This document shows, piece by piece, positions 36,302-44,391 of a stretch of DNA of 64,000 nt. The notes beneath the pieces were generated by a model, which saw only the letters and a list, made by a program, of their open reading frames with translations, was not told where the DNA came from and searched no databases. This DNA comes from G963691835 sp963691835 (GTDB taxonomy: Bacteria > Pseudomonadota > Alphaproteobacteria > Thalassobaculales > Thalassobaculaceae): NCBI GenBank assembly GCA_963691835.1, contig OY829383.1:186001-250000 (forward strand), in the 5' to 3' direction. Within the stretch, counting starts at the first letter, position 1; each line of letters starts with the position of its first letter. Position numbers and translations under genes: made by a program.

Positions 36302-37186
36302 TCAGCTCTTCGGTGTCAGGACAAAGTCCGTCTTCACTTCCCAGAACGGGTTCGGCACGTTGAACTTGGCCGCCGCGTCGGGATCATCCCGCTTCACCAC
36401 ATCCGCGATCAGGGAGGCCTTAACCCCGAAGACCGCGTCGTTGTCCAGGTATGGGTCCTTGGAGTCGAAGATGTGGGTCGTGACAGTCTCGTAGCCGGGT
36501 GCTGTGACGATGTAGTGAAGATGCGCCGGGCGCATGTTGTCGCGGCCGAGCTTGTCCAGCATTTTGCCCACCGGCCCGTCCTTAGGGATGCCGTAGTAGA
36601 CCGGCTTCACCGTCAGATACATGAACTCACCGTTGTCGTTCGTGGTGAAGATGCCGCGGAGATTGTGCTCCGGCTGCTCGTCCGGCTGCTGGTTGTTGTA
36701 GAAGCCGTCATGGCTGGCCTGCCAGGTATCGAGTTTGGCTCCAGCAACCGGCTTGCCGTCGACGTCGAGGACGCGGCCGTGAACGACCAAGGGCTCACCC
36801 TTCCCATCTTCTGAGATGGTCTCACCCATCCCGCGCTCCGGCTGGTCCTCGATATGGAAGGGCCCCAGCACGGTGTTCTCGGTGGCGCCGGTCGGCCGAC
36901 GTGTGTTGATCGCATCCACCAGCATCGACACGCCAAGAACGTCGGACAAGAGCACGAACTCCTGGCGCCAGTCGTCACACATGTGACCGGTTTCAGTCAG
37001 GAAGGTGATTGCCTTCTCCCACTCCTCGTAGGTGGGTTCGACCTCCTTCACGACCTCATGGAGGTGGCGAATGATGCAGGTCATCACTTCGGCCAGCCGC
37101 GCGTCCTCCGGTTGCTTGATCCGGCTGATGACCGCCTCGGCCGAGTTCTGCTCCGTGAAGTATTGGATGTCTTCCGCGACACTCAT
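36302..37186 (-). CDS. Intradiol dioxygenase, hydroxyquinol 1,2-dioxygenase type
   Basis: A 294-residue intradiol ring-cleavage dioxygenase. The N-terminal helical domain (VMTCIIRHLHEVV..., about residues 30-100) precedes the catalytic beta domain. Iron ligands are visible as Tyr in HDGFYNN, Tyr in KPVYYGIP, and two His in RPAHLHYIV. GATENTVLGPFHIE is typical of hydroxyquinol/catechol enzymes. With maleylacetate reductase next to it, hydroxyquinol (1,2,4-trihydroxybenzene) or a chloro derivative is the probable substrate. ATG 37186 (second of ATGATG) sits seven bases after GGAGG and is chosen. Confidence 0.9.
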   Translation of the reverse strand: MSVAEDIQYFTEQNSAEAVISRIKQPEDARLAEVMTCIIRHLHEVVKEVEPTYEEWEKAITFLTETGHMCDDWRQEFVLLSDVLGVSMLVDAINTRRPTGATENTVLGPFHIEDQPERGMGETISEDGKGEPLVVHGRVLDVDGKPVAGAKLDTWQASHDGFYNNQQPDEQPEHNLRGIFTTNDNGEFMYLTVKPVYYGIPKDGPVGKMLDKLGRDNMRPAHLHYIVTAPGYETVTTHIFDSKDPYLDNDAVFGVKASLIADVVKRDDPDAAAKFNVPNPFWEVKTDFVLTPKS

Positions 37187-37271
37187 CATGCGTCCTCCCA
37201 TTGGCCGACGGCATAGCGTCGGAGATGTTCGCTCATGTTGACAGGGGCGTATGGCGGTCTGTGCCGCCTTT

Positions 37272-37664
37272 TCAGATAAGGGATCGGCCGCCGTCGGAGA
37301 ATGTAACCTTAAGAGTGAAACCACCCTCGTTCACCATCCAGGGGCGGACCGTGAAGGACCGGGCACCACTGGCATGCATCGGGTCGGAGTCCGCGATCTC
37401 CCGCGCGTGATCGAGGCTGTCCGCGCGGATCACGACCATGCCCTCGCCTTCCCAATCCTGTTCGTTGTCGGCCCAGAGCGGGCCGGCCGCGAACATGATC
37501 CCCTCCTGCTCGATCCGGATCTGGAAATCCAAATGCTCTTTCAGGTTCTCCATGACCGGGCCGAGGCCATTCGTGGGCTTCGTGTGGACCACGTAGAGAT
37601 GCTTTTGAAGCATCTGCCCGGTCTTGCTCATGATGTCCTGTTTGGTCACCTTGGGCCCGCTCAT
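37272..37664 (-). CDS. YciI-family protein, possible TftG-like dehydrohalogenase
   Basis: A 130-residue protein of the YciI fold: HLYVVHTKP, EGIMFAAGPLWAD, then DPMHASGAR and VRPWMVNEGG. YciI members are small ferredoxin-like enzymes. TftG of the 2,4,5-trichlorophenoxyacetate pathway belongs to this family and removes chloride from 5-chlorohydroxyquinol to give hydroxybenzoquinone. The setting between a quinone-reductase-like gene and a hydroxyquinol dioxygenase makes a TftG-like role attractive, but sequence alone cannot settle it. Start 37664 follows GAGGAGGGG; the longer open frame is antisense to the neighbouring gene. Confidence 0.82.
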   Translation of the reverse strand: MSGPKVTKQDIMSKTGQMLQKHLYVVHTKPTNGLGPVMENLKEHLDFQIRIEQEGIMFAAGPLWADNEQDWEGEGMVVIRADSLDHAREIADSDPMHASGARSFTVRPWMVNEGGFTLKVTFSDGGRSLI

Positions 37665-37680
37665 GGTCCCCTCCTCTGGT

Positions 37681-38340
37681 TTAGGCGATCTCCGCGACCT
37701 CGTCGAAGGCGAGGCGCGGCAGCCGCCGGAATATCTTTGTCTCGTCGGCGTATCCGAGGTTGCACAAGAAGTTCGATTTGACCGTCGTACCGGCAAAGAA
37801 CGCCTGGTCGACCGCCGCGTTGTTGAACCCGGACATCGCCCCAACGTCGAGGCCAACCGCCCGTGCCGCCAGCATCAGATACGCACCCTGGAGCGTGCCG
37901 TTACGGAATGCGTTCGCCTGCGCCATCACCTCGTTGCCTGCGAACATGTCCCGCGCTTTCGGATTGATGGGAAACACATCCGGCAGTTTCTCGAAGAAGG
38001 CCGTGTCGTAGCCAATGATCGCGGTGACGGGTGCCGCCATCATCTTCGGGACATTGGGCTCGTTCAGGGCTGGTTTCAGTCGCTCTTTTGCTTCCGTGCT
38101 TCGAACGAACACCAACCGCATCGGCTGCTGGTTCATGGACGTCGGGCCCATCTTCGCAATCTCGTAGAGATCGCGCAGTTGGTCGTCCGTCACCGGTGTG
38201 TCCCGCCAGCCGTAGTGGGTTCGGGCTTCCGTGAACAAGAGCCGAAGCGTGTCGGCATCCGCCTTCGCGACTTCTGCTTTCAGGGCCGCAGCATGCTCCC
38301 GGGCCGCTTGATGGGCCTGTTCGATTTCGACTTCGTTCAC
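37681..38340 (-). CDS. RutE/HadB-like nitroreductase-family flavoprotein (copy 2)
   Basis: A 219-residue paralogue of the protein at 32457, sharing IAKMGPTSMNQQPMR, GAMSGFNNAAVD and FLCNLGYADE. It has a longer N-terminal helix (VEIEQAHQAAREHAAALKAE). It lies 16 bp upstream of the YciI gene, so a hydroxybenzoquinone reductase role coupled to YciI-mediated dehalogenation is plausible. RutE-like semialdehyde reduction is the alternative. Confidence 0.83.
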   Translation of the reverse strand: MNEVEIEQAHQAAREHAAALKAEVAKADADTLRLLFTEARTHYGWRDTPVTDDQLRDLYEIAKMGPTSMNQQPMRLVFVRSTEAKERLKPALNEPNVPKMMAAPVTAIIGYDTAFFEKLPDVFPINPKARDMFAGNEVMAQANAFRNGTLQGAYLMLAARAVGLDVGAMSGFNNAAVDQAFFAGTTVKSNFLCNLGYADETKIFRRLPRLAFDEVAEIA

Positions 38341-38365
38341 GGGCTGTCTTCCAATCCTGGTTGGG

Positions 38366-38393
38366 CGCGCGCGCCGTTACCGAGGCGCGCGCG
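38366..38393 (-). promoter_or_regulatory. Stem-loop after the TRAP binding-protein gene
   Basis: CGCGCGCGCC pairs with GGCGCGCGCG over 10 bp around an 8-base loop, 11 bp after the dctP stop and just before the nitroreductase gene. No U-run follows. It likely stabilises dctP mRNA or attenuates downstream transcription. Confidence 0.7.
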
Positions 38394-38403
38394 TCGTTTC
38401 TGA

Positions 38404-39480
38404 TTACGCCGACCAATCCCGCAGAGGTTTCGCACCGGCGGCGGTCATCTTGTCGAGGAACTGTCCCATGACCTCAGTCGCGGGCAGACCTTTATCGTCA
38501 TTGAACTTGCGCCATTCCCCGGCGATGTCGGGAAGGTTCGCCGCCCATTCGCCGCGGGCGTCGTCGGACATCTGAACCACGGCGGCGCCCTGATCCGTCA
38601 TCTTCTTCTGCACCGCATCGGCGATGGTCATCAGCATGCTGCCGTGGACCTCGCTGTACTCAGTGCCGAGCTGGGCGAGGATGCCCTTCAGGTCATCAGG
38701 TAGCTTCCGCCACACACGCTCGTTCACGGTCATCGCACCGGTCACCTGACAGCCGAGGCTGACCCGGTTGATGTAGGGGGCGACCTCAAAGAGCTTGAAC
38801 GGGAACGCGCCGGAGTTGGAAATGACCGCACCGTCGACGACGCCCGTTTTGATGAGATTGTAGAAGCCAGGTAGCCCCTGGTTCACAGCAACCGCGCCGG
38901 TTCCCTTGAGCCAGTTGCCGACGACACCGGCCGCGGCGAACTTCTTGCCCTCAAGCTGAGCCATGTTCTCGATCGGCTCTTTGCTGATCAGGTGGTAGGT
39001 CTCGATCCCGCTCGCGCCCAAATAGACCTGCTTTTGACGGCTCCAGGCGCCGTTGAGCTTCGCGTTCTCGGCGTGCATCTCGTTCATGACCCGAAGCATC
39101 GTCGGCATGTCGTCGCTGACGAACGGCGCGTAGTAGGTCACGTTCTGGAGCGGCATCTTGCTCTCTTCCCACAGCGTGCCAACCCATCCGATGTCCGTCA
39201 GACCCTGCTCGACCGCCTCCAGGGTCTTGTCGAACTTGTAGAGGGCACCGCCGTAGGACTCCGTCCACTTGACCCGGACCTCGGAACCAGCGGCTTCAAG
39301 ACGCTTGTTGGCCTCGGGAACCACGTGCTTGTGCATGGTGCCAACCCACGGCACGGCTGTCGGATGGCTGCTGGCGATCGTCAGGCGTACGTTCTTCGCC
39401 GCATGCGCCACACCCGGCATCAGCAGGCTCGTCAAACCCGCCGCACCCAGCATCGTATTGAACTGTCTTCTCGTGGCCAT
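38404..39480 (-). CDS. TRAP transporter substrate-binding protein (DctP)
   Basis: A 358-residue periplasmic binding protein of the DctP family. The N-terminus MATRRQFNTMLGAAGL...VAHA is a Tat-like signal peptide. The mature part begins KNVRLTIASSHPTAVPWV and contains GVVGNWLKGTG near the middle. ATG 39480 follows GGGAGGG. It is the first gene of the dehalogenase/hydroxyquinol set; its partner permease is encoded five genes downstream, so the transporter genes bracket the ring-cleavage genes. Confidence 0.92.
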   Translation of the reverse strand: MATRRQFNTMLGAAGLTSLLMPGVAHAAKNVRLTIASSHPTAVPWVGTMHKHVVPEANKRLEAAGSEVRVKWTESYGGALYKFDKTLEAVEQGLTDIGWVGTLWEESKMPLQNVTYYAPFVSDDMPTMLRVMNEMHAENAKLNGAWSRQKQVYLGASGIETYHLISKEPIENMAQLEGKKFAAAGVVGNWLKGTGAVAVNQGLPGFYNLIKTGVVDGAVISNSGAFPFKLFEVAPYINRVSLGCQVTGAMTVNERVWRKLPDDLKGILAQLGTEYSEVHGSMLMTIADAVQKKMTDQGAAVVQMSDDARGEWAANLPDIAGEWRKFNDDKGLPATEVMGQFLDKMTAAGAKPLRDWSA

Positions 39481-39591
39481 GATCGCAGCCCTCCCTTGGT
39501 CCGGTGCTTGTTCGCACACATCGATTTATTCGCTGGACATCAAGCTAGGCGGCAATCTTCATAATCCAAAATAATAATAATCCTTCTTTCC

Positions 39592-39606
39592 ATATCAAAA
39601 TGATAT
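39592..39606. promoter_or_regulatory. Candidate LysR binding box
   Basis: ATATCAAAATGATAT is an interrupted palindrome (arms ATATCA/TGATAT) that also fits the T-N11-A LysR box. It lies in the AT-rich divergent region between lysR and dctP, 31 bp before the LysR start. Confidence 0.55.
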
Positions 39607-39636
39607 TCTACAACCTCTCATACGGGGAGCCCGGTG

Positions 39637-40587
39637 ATGCGCATTGATCCTAAGCACCTGCTTATCCTGGCCGAAATCATGGACAGCGGCGGCTTTACGG
39701 AGGCCGCCGCGAGCCTGGGGACAACCCAGCCAGCCTTATCCCGCGTGGTCAAAATGCTCGAACAACGCTTCGGGGAGCCCTTGTTCGTGCGCACCCGCCG
39801 CCCGTTGGAGCTTACCGCAGTCGGCCGAGCCCTTGTGGAACAGGGACGCGTCATTCGCATCGCTTCCACCCGCGCGGACGAGAGCGTCGACCGGATCCGG
39901 TCCGGCGTTGAAGGCGAACTTCGTCTCGGTGGAACACCCTTTTTCACGGACGGGTTCGTCTCTGGGCTGATCGCCGACTTCCAGAAGGCGCATCCGAACA
40001 TCACCGTTCGCCTTTCCTACGGCTATACGGACGACCTCGTGAACGGTGTCCGTGGCGGCCGGCTGGATGTGGCGCTTTGCCCGGTCAATGTTGTCGATCC
40101 GGCGGTGGAGGTGGAGTTCAAACCTCTCATTGAAGGGCGGAACATCATTGCCTGCCGGGTCGGCCATCCGCTGCTGCAGACGCGGCGGATAACGGCCTCA
40201 AAGCTTGCCAACTACGCATGGATCGAGCCGCCTCCCAACAGCCCGCTCGCCGCCGACATGAAGAGCATCCTGATCGCCATCGGGGCCGAGCGGATCCGGA
40301 TCGTATTCTCCGGCGGTGGGTTGGGAGCGGTGATCAACTACCTGATGCACTCAGACAGCCTGGCGGTTCTACCGCACACGGTCGTTTTCGGCATGCGTCA
40401 CCAGAAGACCATCACAGCGCTGTCCTACAGTGTGCCGCACCCGGCCAGGAATCTCGGCCTGTTGCACGCCCGGGACCGGGAGCCCACGCCGCTCCTCGCT
40501 GGTTTCATGGATCATATGCAGACGAGCTTCAACGATCTGAAAGCGCTGATCCAACGGCATGAGAACATCGTGGTTTGGAAGCGATAG
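39637..40587 (+). CDS. LysR-family regulator of the dehalogenase/hydroxyquinol genes
   Basis: A 316-residue LysR-type activator. The HTH occupies residues 5-60 (HLLILAEIMDSGGFTEAAAS...LGTTQPALSRVVKMLEQRFGEPLF), followed by the inducer-binding domain. GGGGAG precedes ATG 39637 by seven bases; a GTG one codon upstream is possible. Divergent placement beside dctP and the palindrome between them suggest it activates the catabolic set in response to an aromatic intermediate, as TcpR/HadR do in chlorophenol clusters. Confidence 0.9.
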   Translation: MRIDPKHLLILAEIMDSGGFTEAAASLGTTQPALSRVVKMLEQRFGEPLFVRTRRPLELTAVGRALVEQGRVIRIASTRADESVDRIRSGVEGELRLGGTPFFTDGFVSGLIADFQKAHPNITVRLSYGYTDDLVNGVRGGRLDVALCPVNVVDPAVEVEFKPLIEGRNIIACRVGHPLLQTRRITASKLANYAWIEPPPNSPLAADMKSILIAIGAERIRIVFSGGGLGAVINYLMHSDSLAVLPHTVVFGMRHQKTITALSYSVPHPARNLGLLHARDREPTPLLAGFMDHMQTSFNDLKALIQRHENIVVWKR

Positions 40588-40626
40588 GCCCCCTCCCCCG
40601 ATCCGCTTCGCTCGTTTGAGGCGCCG

Positions 40627-41466
40627 TCACTCTCTGGGAATGCCCTCCGACATCAGATTGTACTGCTCTTCGGTAACCTCGGGGTGTTTCCCGAACCAGA
40701 GCTCGAACCCTTTCACTGCCTGATGCAGCAACATGGCGAGCCCGTCCGAGGTACGGAGACCGCGCGCCTTGGCCGCCGCAAGCAGAGGTGTGGTCAGCGG
40801 CACGTAGACGATGTCGGAGACCACAGCCGTCTCCGGCAAAGGCGAGAGGTCGATTTCCAGCGGATCCTGCCCATGCATGCCGAGAGAGGTCGTATTCACC
40901 AGCAACCCGCACCCGGCCAGCAACTCCGGCACCTCCGACCAATCCGCAGGAACGACGCCATCACCATATGTTTCCTGCATGGACTCCGCCTTCGCACGGG
41001 TCCGGTTGACCACATGGACGCGGGCGATGCCCCGCTCCAGCAGAGCGTAAACGATCGACCGGCTCGCGCCGCCCGCCCCCAGGACAACCGCGTCCGTCAC
41101 ACCATCCGACCAATCGGGCGCTGCCGCATCGACCGAGGCCACATAGCCATCACCGTCTGTAGACGTCGACCGGAGAACATCGCCATCTAGCCAAAGTGTA
41201 TTGACCGCACCGATCGCCCGCCCTTTCTCGTCCGGTTCGGATAACCGGAAAGCGGCCTGTTTGTGAGGCATGGTCACGTTCGCCCCAACGTAACCGTTGC
41301 CGGAGAGGTTTAGGACGAACGCGTCGAAGTCTTCGGGCGGCAACTCCTCGATCCGGTAGTCGCCGTCGATCCCGTACTTCTTTAGCCAATATCCGTGAAG
41401 CTTGGGCGACTTTGAGTGTTTCGCCGGATAGCCGAGCACACAGGCGGCACGCGTGGATGCGGTCAC
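40627..41466 (-). CDS. aroE: Shikimate/quinate dehydrogenase
   Basis: A 279-residue shikimate dehydrogenase-family enzyme. The N-terminal substrate domain has GYPAKHSKSPKLH and NVTMPHK (catalytic Lys), followed by STDGDG with the catalytic Asp. The NAD(P) motif is GAGGASRSIVYAL, and NRTRAKAE contacts the cofactor. It interconverts shikimate (or quinate) with the 3-dehydro compound. Placed last in a catabolic operon beside a dehydroquinase, it probably works in the degradative direction rather than in aromatic biosynthesis. Confidence 0.9.
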   Translation of the reverse strand: MTASTRAACVLGYPAKHSKSPKLHGYWLKKYGIDGDYRIEELPPEDFDAFVLNLSGNGYVGANVTMPHKQAAFRLSEPDEKGRAIGAVNTLWLDGDVLRSTSTDGDGYVASVDAAAPDWSDGVTDAVVLGAGGASRSIVYALLERGIARVHVVNRTRAKAESMQETYGDGVVPADWSEVPELLAGCGLLVNTTSLGMHGQDPLEIDLSPLPETAVVSDIVYVPLTTPLLAAAKARGLRTSDGLAMLLHQAVKGFELWFGKHPEVTEEQYNLMSEGIPRE

Positions 41467-41475
41467 GTGACCCTC

Positions 41476-41919
41476 CTATTCCTTCTCGATCATGTCGGCC
41501 ATGGCGTCCACGGCCACGAGATATCCGTTCACACCAAGGCCGGCGATGATCCCAGTCGCGGCCAGCGTCACATAGGAAATGTGCCGGAACGCCTCCCGTT
41601 GGTGCGGGTTGGAGATGTGGAGTTCGATGATCGGAGATTTTACGTTTTTCAGCGCGTCCAGAATGGCCACTGACGTGTGGGTGAAGGCGGCGGGATTGAT
41701 GATGATCCCAGCAGCCTCATTGATGCCTTGATGGATCCAGTCGAGGATCTGAGCCTCGCTGTTCGATTGCTCGAAGAAGACCTCGTACCCCCGCTTCTCG
41801 GCCCGCTCGATGCACATGGCCTTAAGGTCTGCGAGGCTCGTATGGCCGTAGATGTGAGGCTCTCGCGTGCCGAGAAGATTCAGGTTCGGCCCGTTCAGGA
41901 TGTAAATCGGCTTGCTCAT
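41476..41919 (-). CDS. aroQ: Type II 3-dehydroquinate dehydratase
   Basis: A 147-residue class II dehydroquinase: ILNGPNLNLLGTREPHIYG with the catalytic Tyr, NPAAFTHTSVA and ELHISNPHQRE. It interconverts 3-dehydroquinate and 3-dehydroshikimate as a dodecamer. It lies nine bases upstream of aroE in the same operon, consistent with catabolic quinate/shikimate use. Key residues are intact. Confidence 0.92.
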   Translation of the reverse strand: MSKPIYILNGPNLNLLGTREPHIYGHTSLADLKAMCIERAEKRGYEVFFEQSNSEAQILDWIHQGINEAAGIIINPAAFTHTSVAILDALKNVKSPIIELHISNPHQREAFRHISYVTLAATGIIAGLGVNGYLVAVDAMADMIEKE

Positions 41920-41944
41920 CGGTGTGTGTCCTCGGTCGGCGGGA

Positions 41945-42724
41945 TCAGGTCATGGTCAGTGTGATGGGGGACAGACCCGCGTGCTGCACGGTCAACGTCT
42001 GCCCCTTTCGGAAGGGTGTTGGCAACGTCTGTGAGCCGGTCATCAGAAAGTGACCCACCTCGAAGTCGATGCCCCGGCCGGCGAGATCCCGGATGATCAT
42101 GGCGAGGACATCCAACGGATGCAGCCTGTAGACGGCTGAGTAGGCTTGGATCGGCGGACTGCCATCGATCGTGGCCACGATATCCATCTCGGCGAAGTCC
42201 AGCGACTGCCAGTCTTCCACGATCTCTCCCAAAACGGCGGCGCCACCGGTGCCATTGTCGGCGATCCCGTCAAAGGTGTTCATCGCGCGTCCGCCTGTTC
42301 CGGGCGCGTAGCGCGTCGACGCAAGTTCGATCGCCGGTTGGAAGACGGTCTTGTCCTCGAGGTCGGCGCGGGTCACGGACGCGGCACTCACGGTGAGTGG
42401 ATGGACGAGGCGCATTGCGTATTCGCACTCGACTTTCGCCCCATGGAACATGTTTGAAGAGATCGAGCCCGCCCCCTCGAACGTCCGGTCCTCGAACACC
42501 CGTCCGGGGATCGGGCCGTCGTGACCTTCGAACATCTGGACGGCCTTCGCAGGCGCACCGACCTTCCAGCCCGAAATCCGGCCACCGATCGCGTCCGCCA
42601 TCTTGTCCTGGATCGCATAAGCCTCGGCACGGCTTGCCGGCGCAGTCACCGGGACGGGGATCAGAGTGCCTTTAGCCCAAGCGTCGGCAAGTTGACCTGC
42701 CAAGCTCTCCACATGGTCTGTCAT
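41945..42724 (-). CDS. 2-Keto-4-pentenoate hydratase / fumarylacetoacetate hydrolase-family protein
   Basis: A 259-residue FAH-superfamily protein closest in form to MhpD-type hydratases: AYAIQDKMADAIGGRISGWKVGA, then FEGHDGPIPGRVFED and VECEYAMRL (metal-binding acidic residues). Hydratases of this kind add water to 2-oxopent-4-enoates after meta cleavage; related decarboxylases also exist. Its operon partners are CoA-dependent and hydroaromatic enzymes, so its actual substrate is unclear. Confidence 0.83.
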   Translation of the reverse strand: MTDHVESLAGQLADAWAKGTLIPVPVTAPASRAEAYAIQDKMADAIGGRISGWKVGAPAKAVQMFEGHDGPIPGRVFEDRTFEGAGSISSNMFHGAKVECEYAMRLVHPLTVSAASVTRADLEDKTVFQPAIELASTRYAPGTGGRAMNTFDGIADNGTGGAAVLGEIVEDWQSLDFAEMDIVATIDGSPPIQAYSAVYRLHPLDVLAMIIRDLAGRGIDFEVGHFLMTGSQTLPTPFRKGQTLTVQHAGLSPITLTMT

Positions 42725-42764
42725 GTCTCCAGCCTCCCTTTTCTTCGGGCCGAACCGGCGGTTT

Positions 42765-43727
42765 CTAAAGCGACCGCCACGTCCCTTCGTTTTCCTTTAA
42801 CCAACGAACGTAAGCGCCAATCCCTGCTTCAAGGGTCCATCCGGGCTTGTATCCCGTCTCTCTGTGAAGTCGACCCACCCCAAGCGGATCACGCAGAGCC
42901 GTATAACGGGTCCACGGATCGGTACCCGCCGCCAACTCGATCGTCGCGCCAGGGACCGCGGTCCGGATCGCGGCCGCCACGTCGGACAAAGGGAAGTTCC
43001 GGCCATGTCCCAGGTGGTAGATATCGTGATCTAGCGAGTCCGCCGCATCGGCTGCCAGCAGGCCCTCGACCACATCCTCGACGAACGTGAAGCTTGCGGC
43101 GAAATCCCCGCCCCCTTCGCGGATCGGGTCCCCTTTCAATGCGCGAATGATGAACGAGGGGATCGGCCCGCGCGTCGCGTCGAGAGCGACGATGGGTGGG
43201 CCGAACACCCATGAGATCCTGACCGAGCTTGCCGACAGCCCGAACTCAGTTCTGTACATCCGGACCAACATCTCAGCGGAGGTCTTGGTCGTCGAGTAGA
43301 CGTTGGCAGGCTCCGGCGGCGCGTCCTCGGGGATCGGCTTTCCGATGATCTTCCGCATCTGGAACACAGAACCGGTGCTAACCAGGACGAACCGGCGCCA
43401 AGCACACTGACGGGCGACCTCCAACAGGGTCGCCGTCGCCCCGATGTTGGCGCTCGCCGCTCCCAAGGGATCCGGTCTGGCGAACGCTTCGTTGGAGACG
43501 GCAGCCAAATGGATACAGGACGTGACGCCGTGGCGTTCGGCGATTGCGCGGAGCGCTTCGGCATCCGTCGGCTCACACGCTTCCCAGACTACGCTGGCCC
43601 CGGAATCGATCGGTTCTGGTGGCGTCTTTCCAGGCCGATAGAGGGCGACCATCGGGACACCATCCGCCGCCGCTCTCGCAGCCAAACGGCCCCCGACATG
43701 ACCGGTCCCGCCGGTGAGCAGAATCAT
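42765..43727 (-). CDS. NAD-dependent epimerase/dehydratase
   Basis: A 320-residue extended short-chain dehydrogenase. ILLTGGTGHVGGRLA binds NAD, and the catalytic Tyr/Lys occur in VYSTTKTSAE (YxxxK-like). The substrate domain follows. Such proteins act on nucleotide sugars or on ring ketones and lactones. It is in the middle of the aroQ-aroE operon, nine bases after the GST gene, so a metabolite of that pathway is the likely substrate. Confidence 0.85.
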   Translation of the reverse strand: MILLTGGTGHVGGRLAARAAADGVPMVALYRPGKTPPEPIDSGASVVWEACEPTDAEALRAIAERHGVTSCIHLAAVSNEAFARPDPLGAASANIGATATLLEVARQCAWRRFVLVSTGSVFQMRKIIGKPIPEDAPPEPANVYSTTKTSAEMLVRMYRTEFGLSASSVRISWVFGPPIVALDATRGPIPSFIIRALKGDPIREGGGDFAASFTFVEDVVEGLLAADAADSLDHDIYHLGHGRNFPLSDVAAAIRTAVPGATIELAAGTDPWTRYTALRDPLGVGRLHRETGYKPGWTLEAGIGAYVRWLKENEGTWRSL

Positions 43728-43736
43728 CCCCGTCCC

Positions 43737-44357
43737 CTACACAAGCGGTTTCATGACGTGCTCGGCGAAAGCGGGACGTTTGACCAATCGTTCGTACCAC
43801 GCCCGGAGATGTGGCAAGTCCGGATGTGCCACATCCAACGCGTACCAACGGTAGGCGACGCAGCCGAGCGGAATGTCTGCAACCGTGAACCGCCCGCCAA
43901 CGAGGTAGTCTTTACCGGTAAGCGTTCCGTCCAAAACCCTGAGGGCGGCCTCCACCTCACCGGCTGCCGTCCTCAATTCATCCGCATTTCTGTCTTCAGG
44001 CTTTGTGCGGATCAGACCAAGGAAGAGGGGTCCGAGCCACGGCATGATGGTGGTCTGTTGCCAATCCAGCCACATGTCCGCCTGCGTTCGCGTCTCCAGA
44101 TCATCAGGCATCAAATGGCCCGGTCGATATTTGGTGGTCAGATACCGGAGGATCGCGTTGGACTCCCAAACGACAAAGCCGTCGTCTTCGATCGTTGGAA
44201 TTCGCTGGCTGGGATTGAGATCCGCGAACCAGTCCTCCGTAACCACCCCGAACTGGAGACCGGCGTCCACGCGCTCATAAGCGAGCTGAAGTTCGTCCGC
44301 CGCCCAAAGGACTTTCTGGACATTGATGGAGCTCGCCCGGCCCCAGATTTTCAGCAT
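43737..44357 (-). CDS. Glutathione S-transferase family protein
   Basis: A 206-residue GST. The N-terminal thioredoxin-like domain (MLKIWGRASSINVQKVLWAADEL) contains Ser at the position that activates glutathione, and the C-terminal helical domain spans about 85-206. In catabolic operons GSTs serve as isomerases, dehalogenases or ether-cleaving enzymes. No motif fixes which applies here. Confidence 0.87.
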   Translation of the reverse strand: MLKIWGRASSINVQKVLWAADELQLAYERVDAGLQFGVVTEDWFADLNPSQRIPTIEDDGFVVWESNAILRYLTTKYRPGHLMPDDLETRTQADMWLDWQQTTIMPWLGPLFLGLIRTKPEDRNADELRTAAGEVEAALRVLDGTLTGKDYLVGGRFTVADIPLGCVAYRWYALDVAHPDLPHLRAWYERLVKRPAFAEHVMKPLV

Positions 44358-44391
44358 GACCCTCTTCCTTCCACGGGTCGTCCCATCCCGC

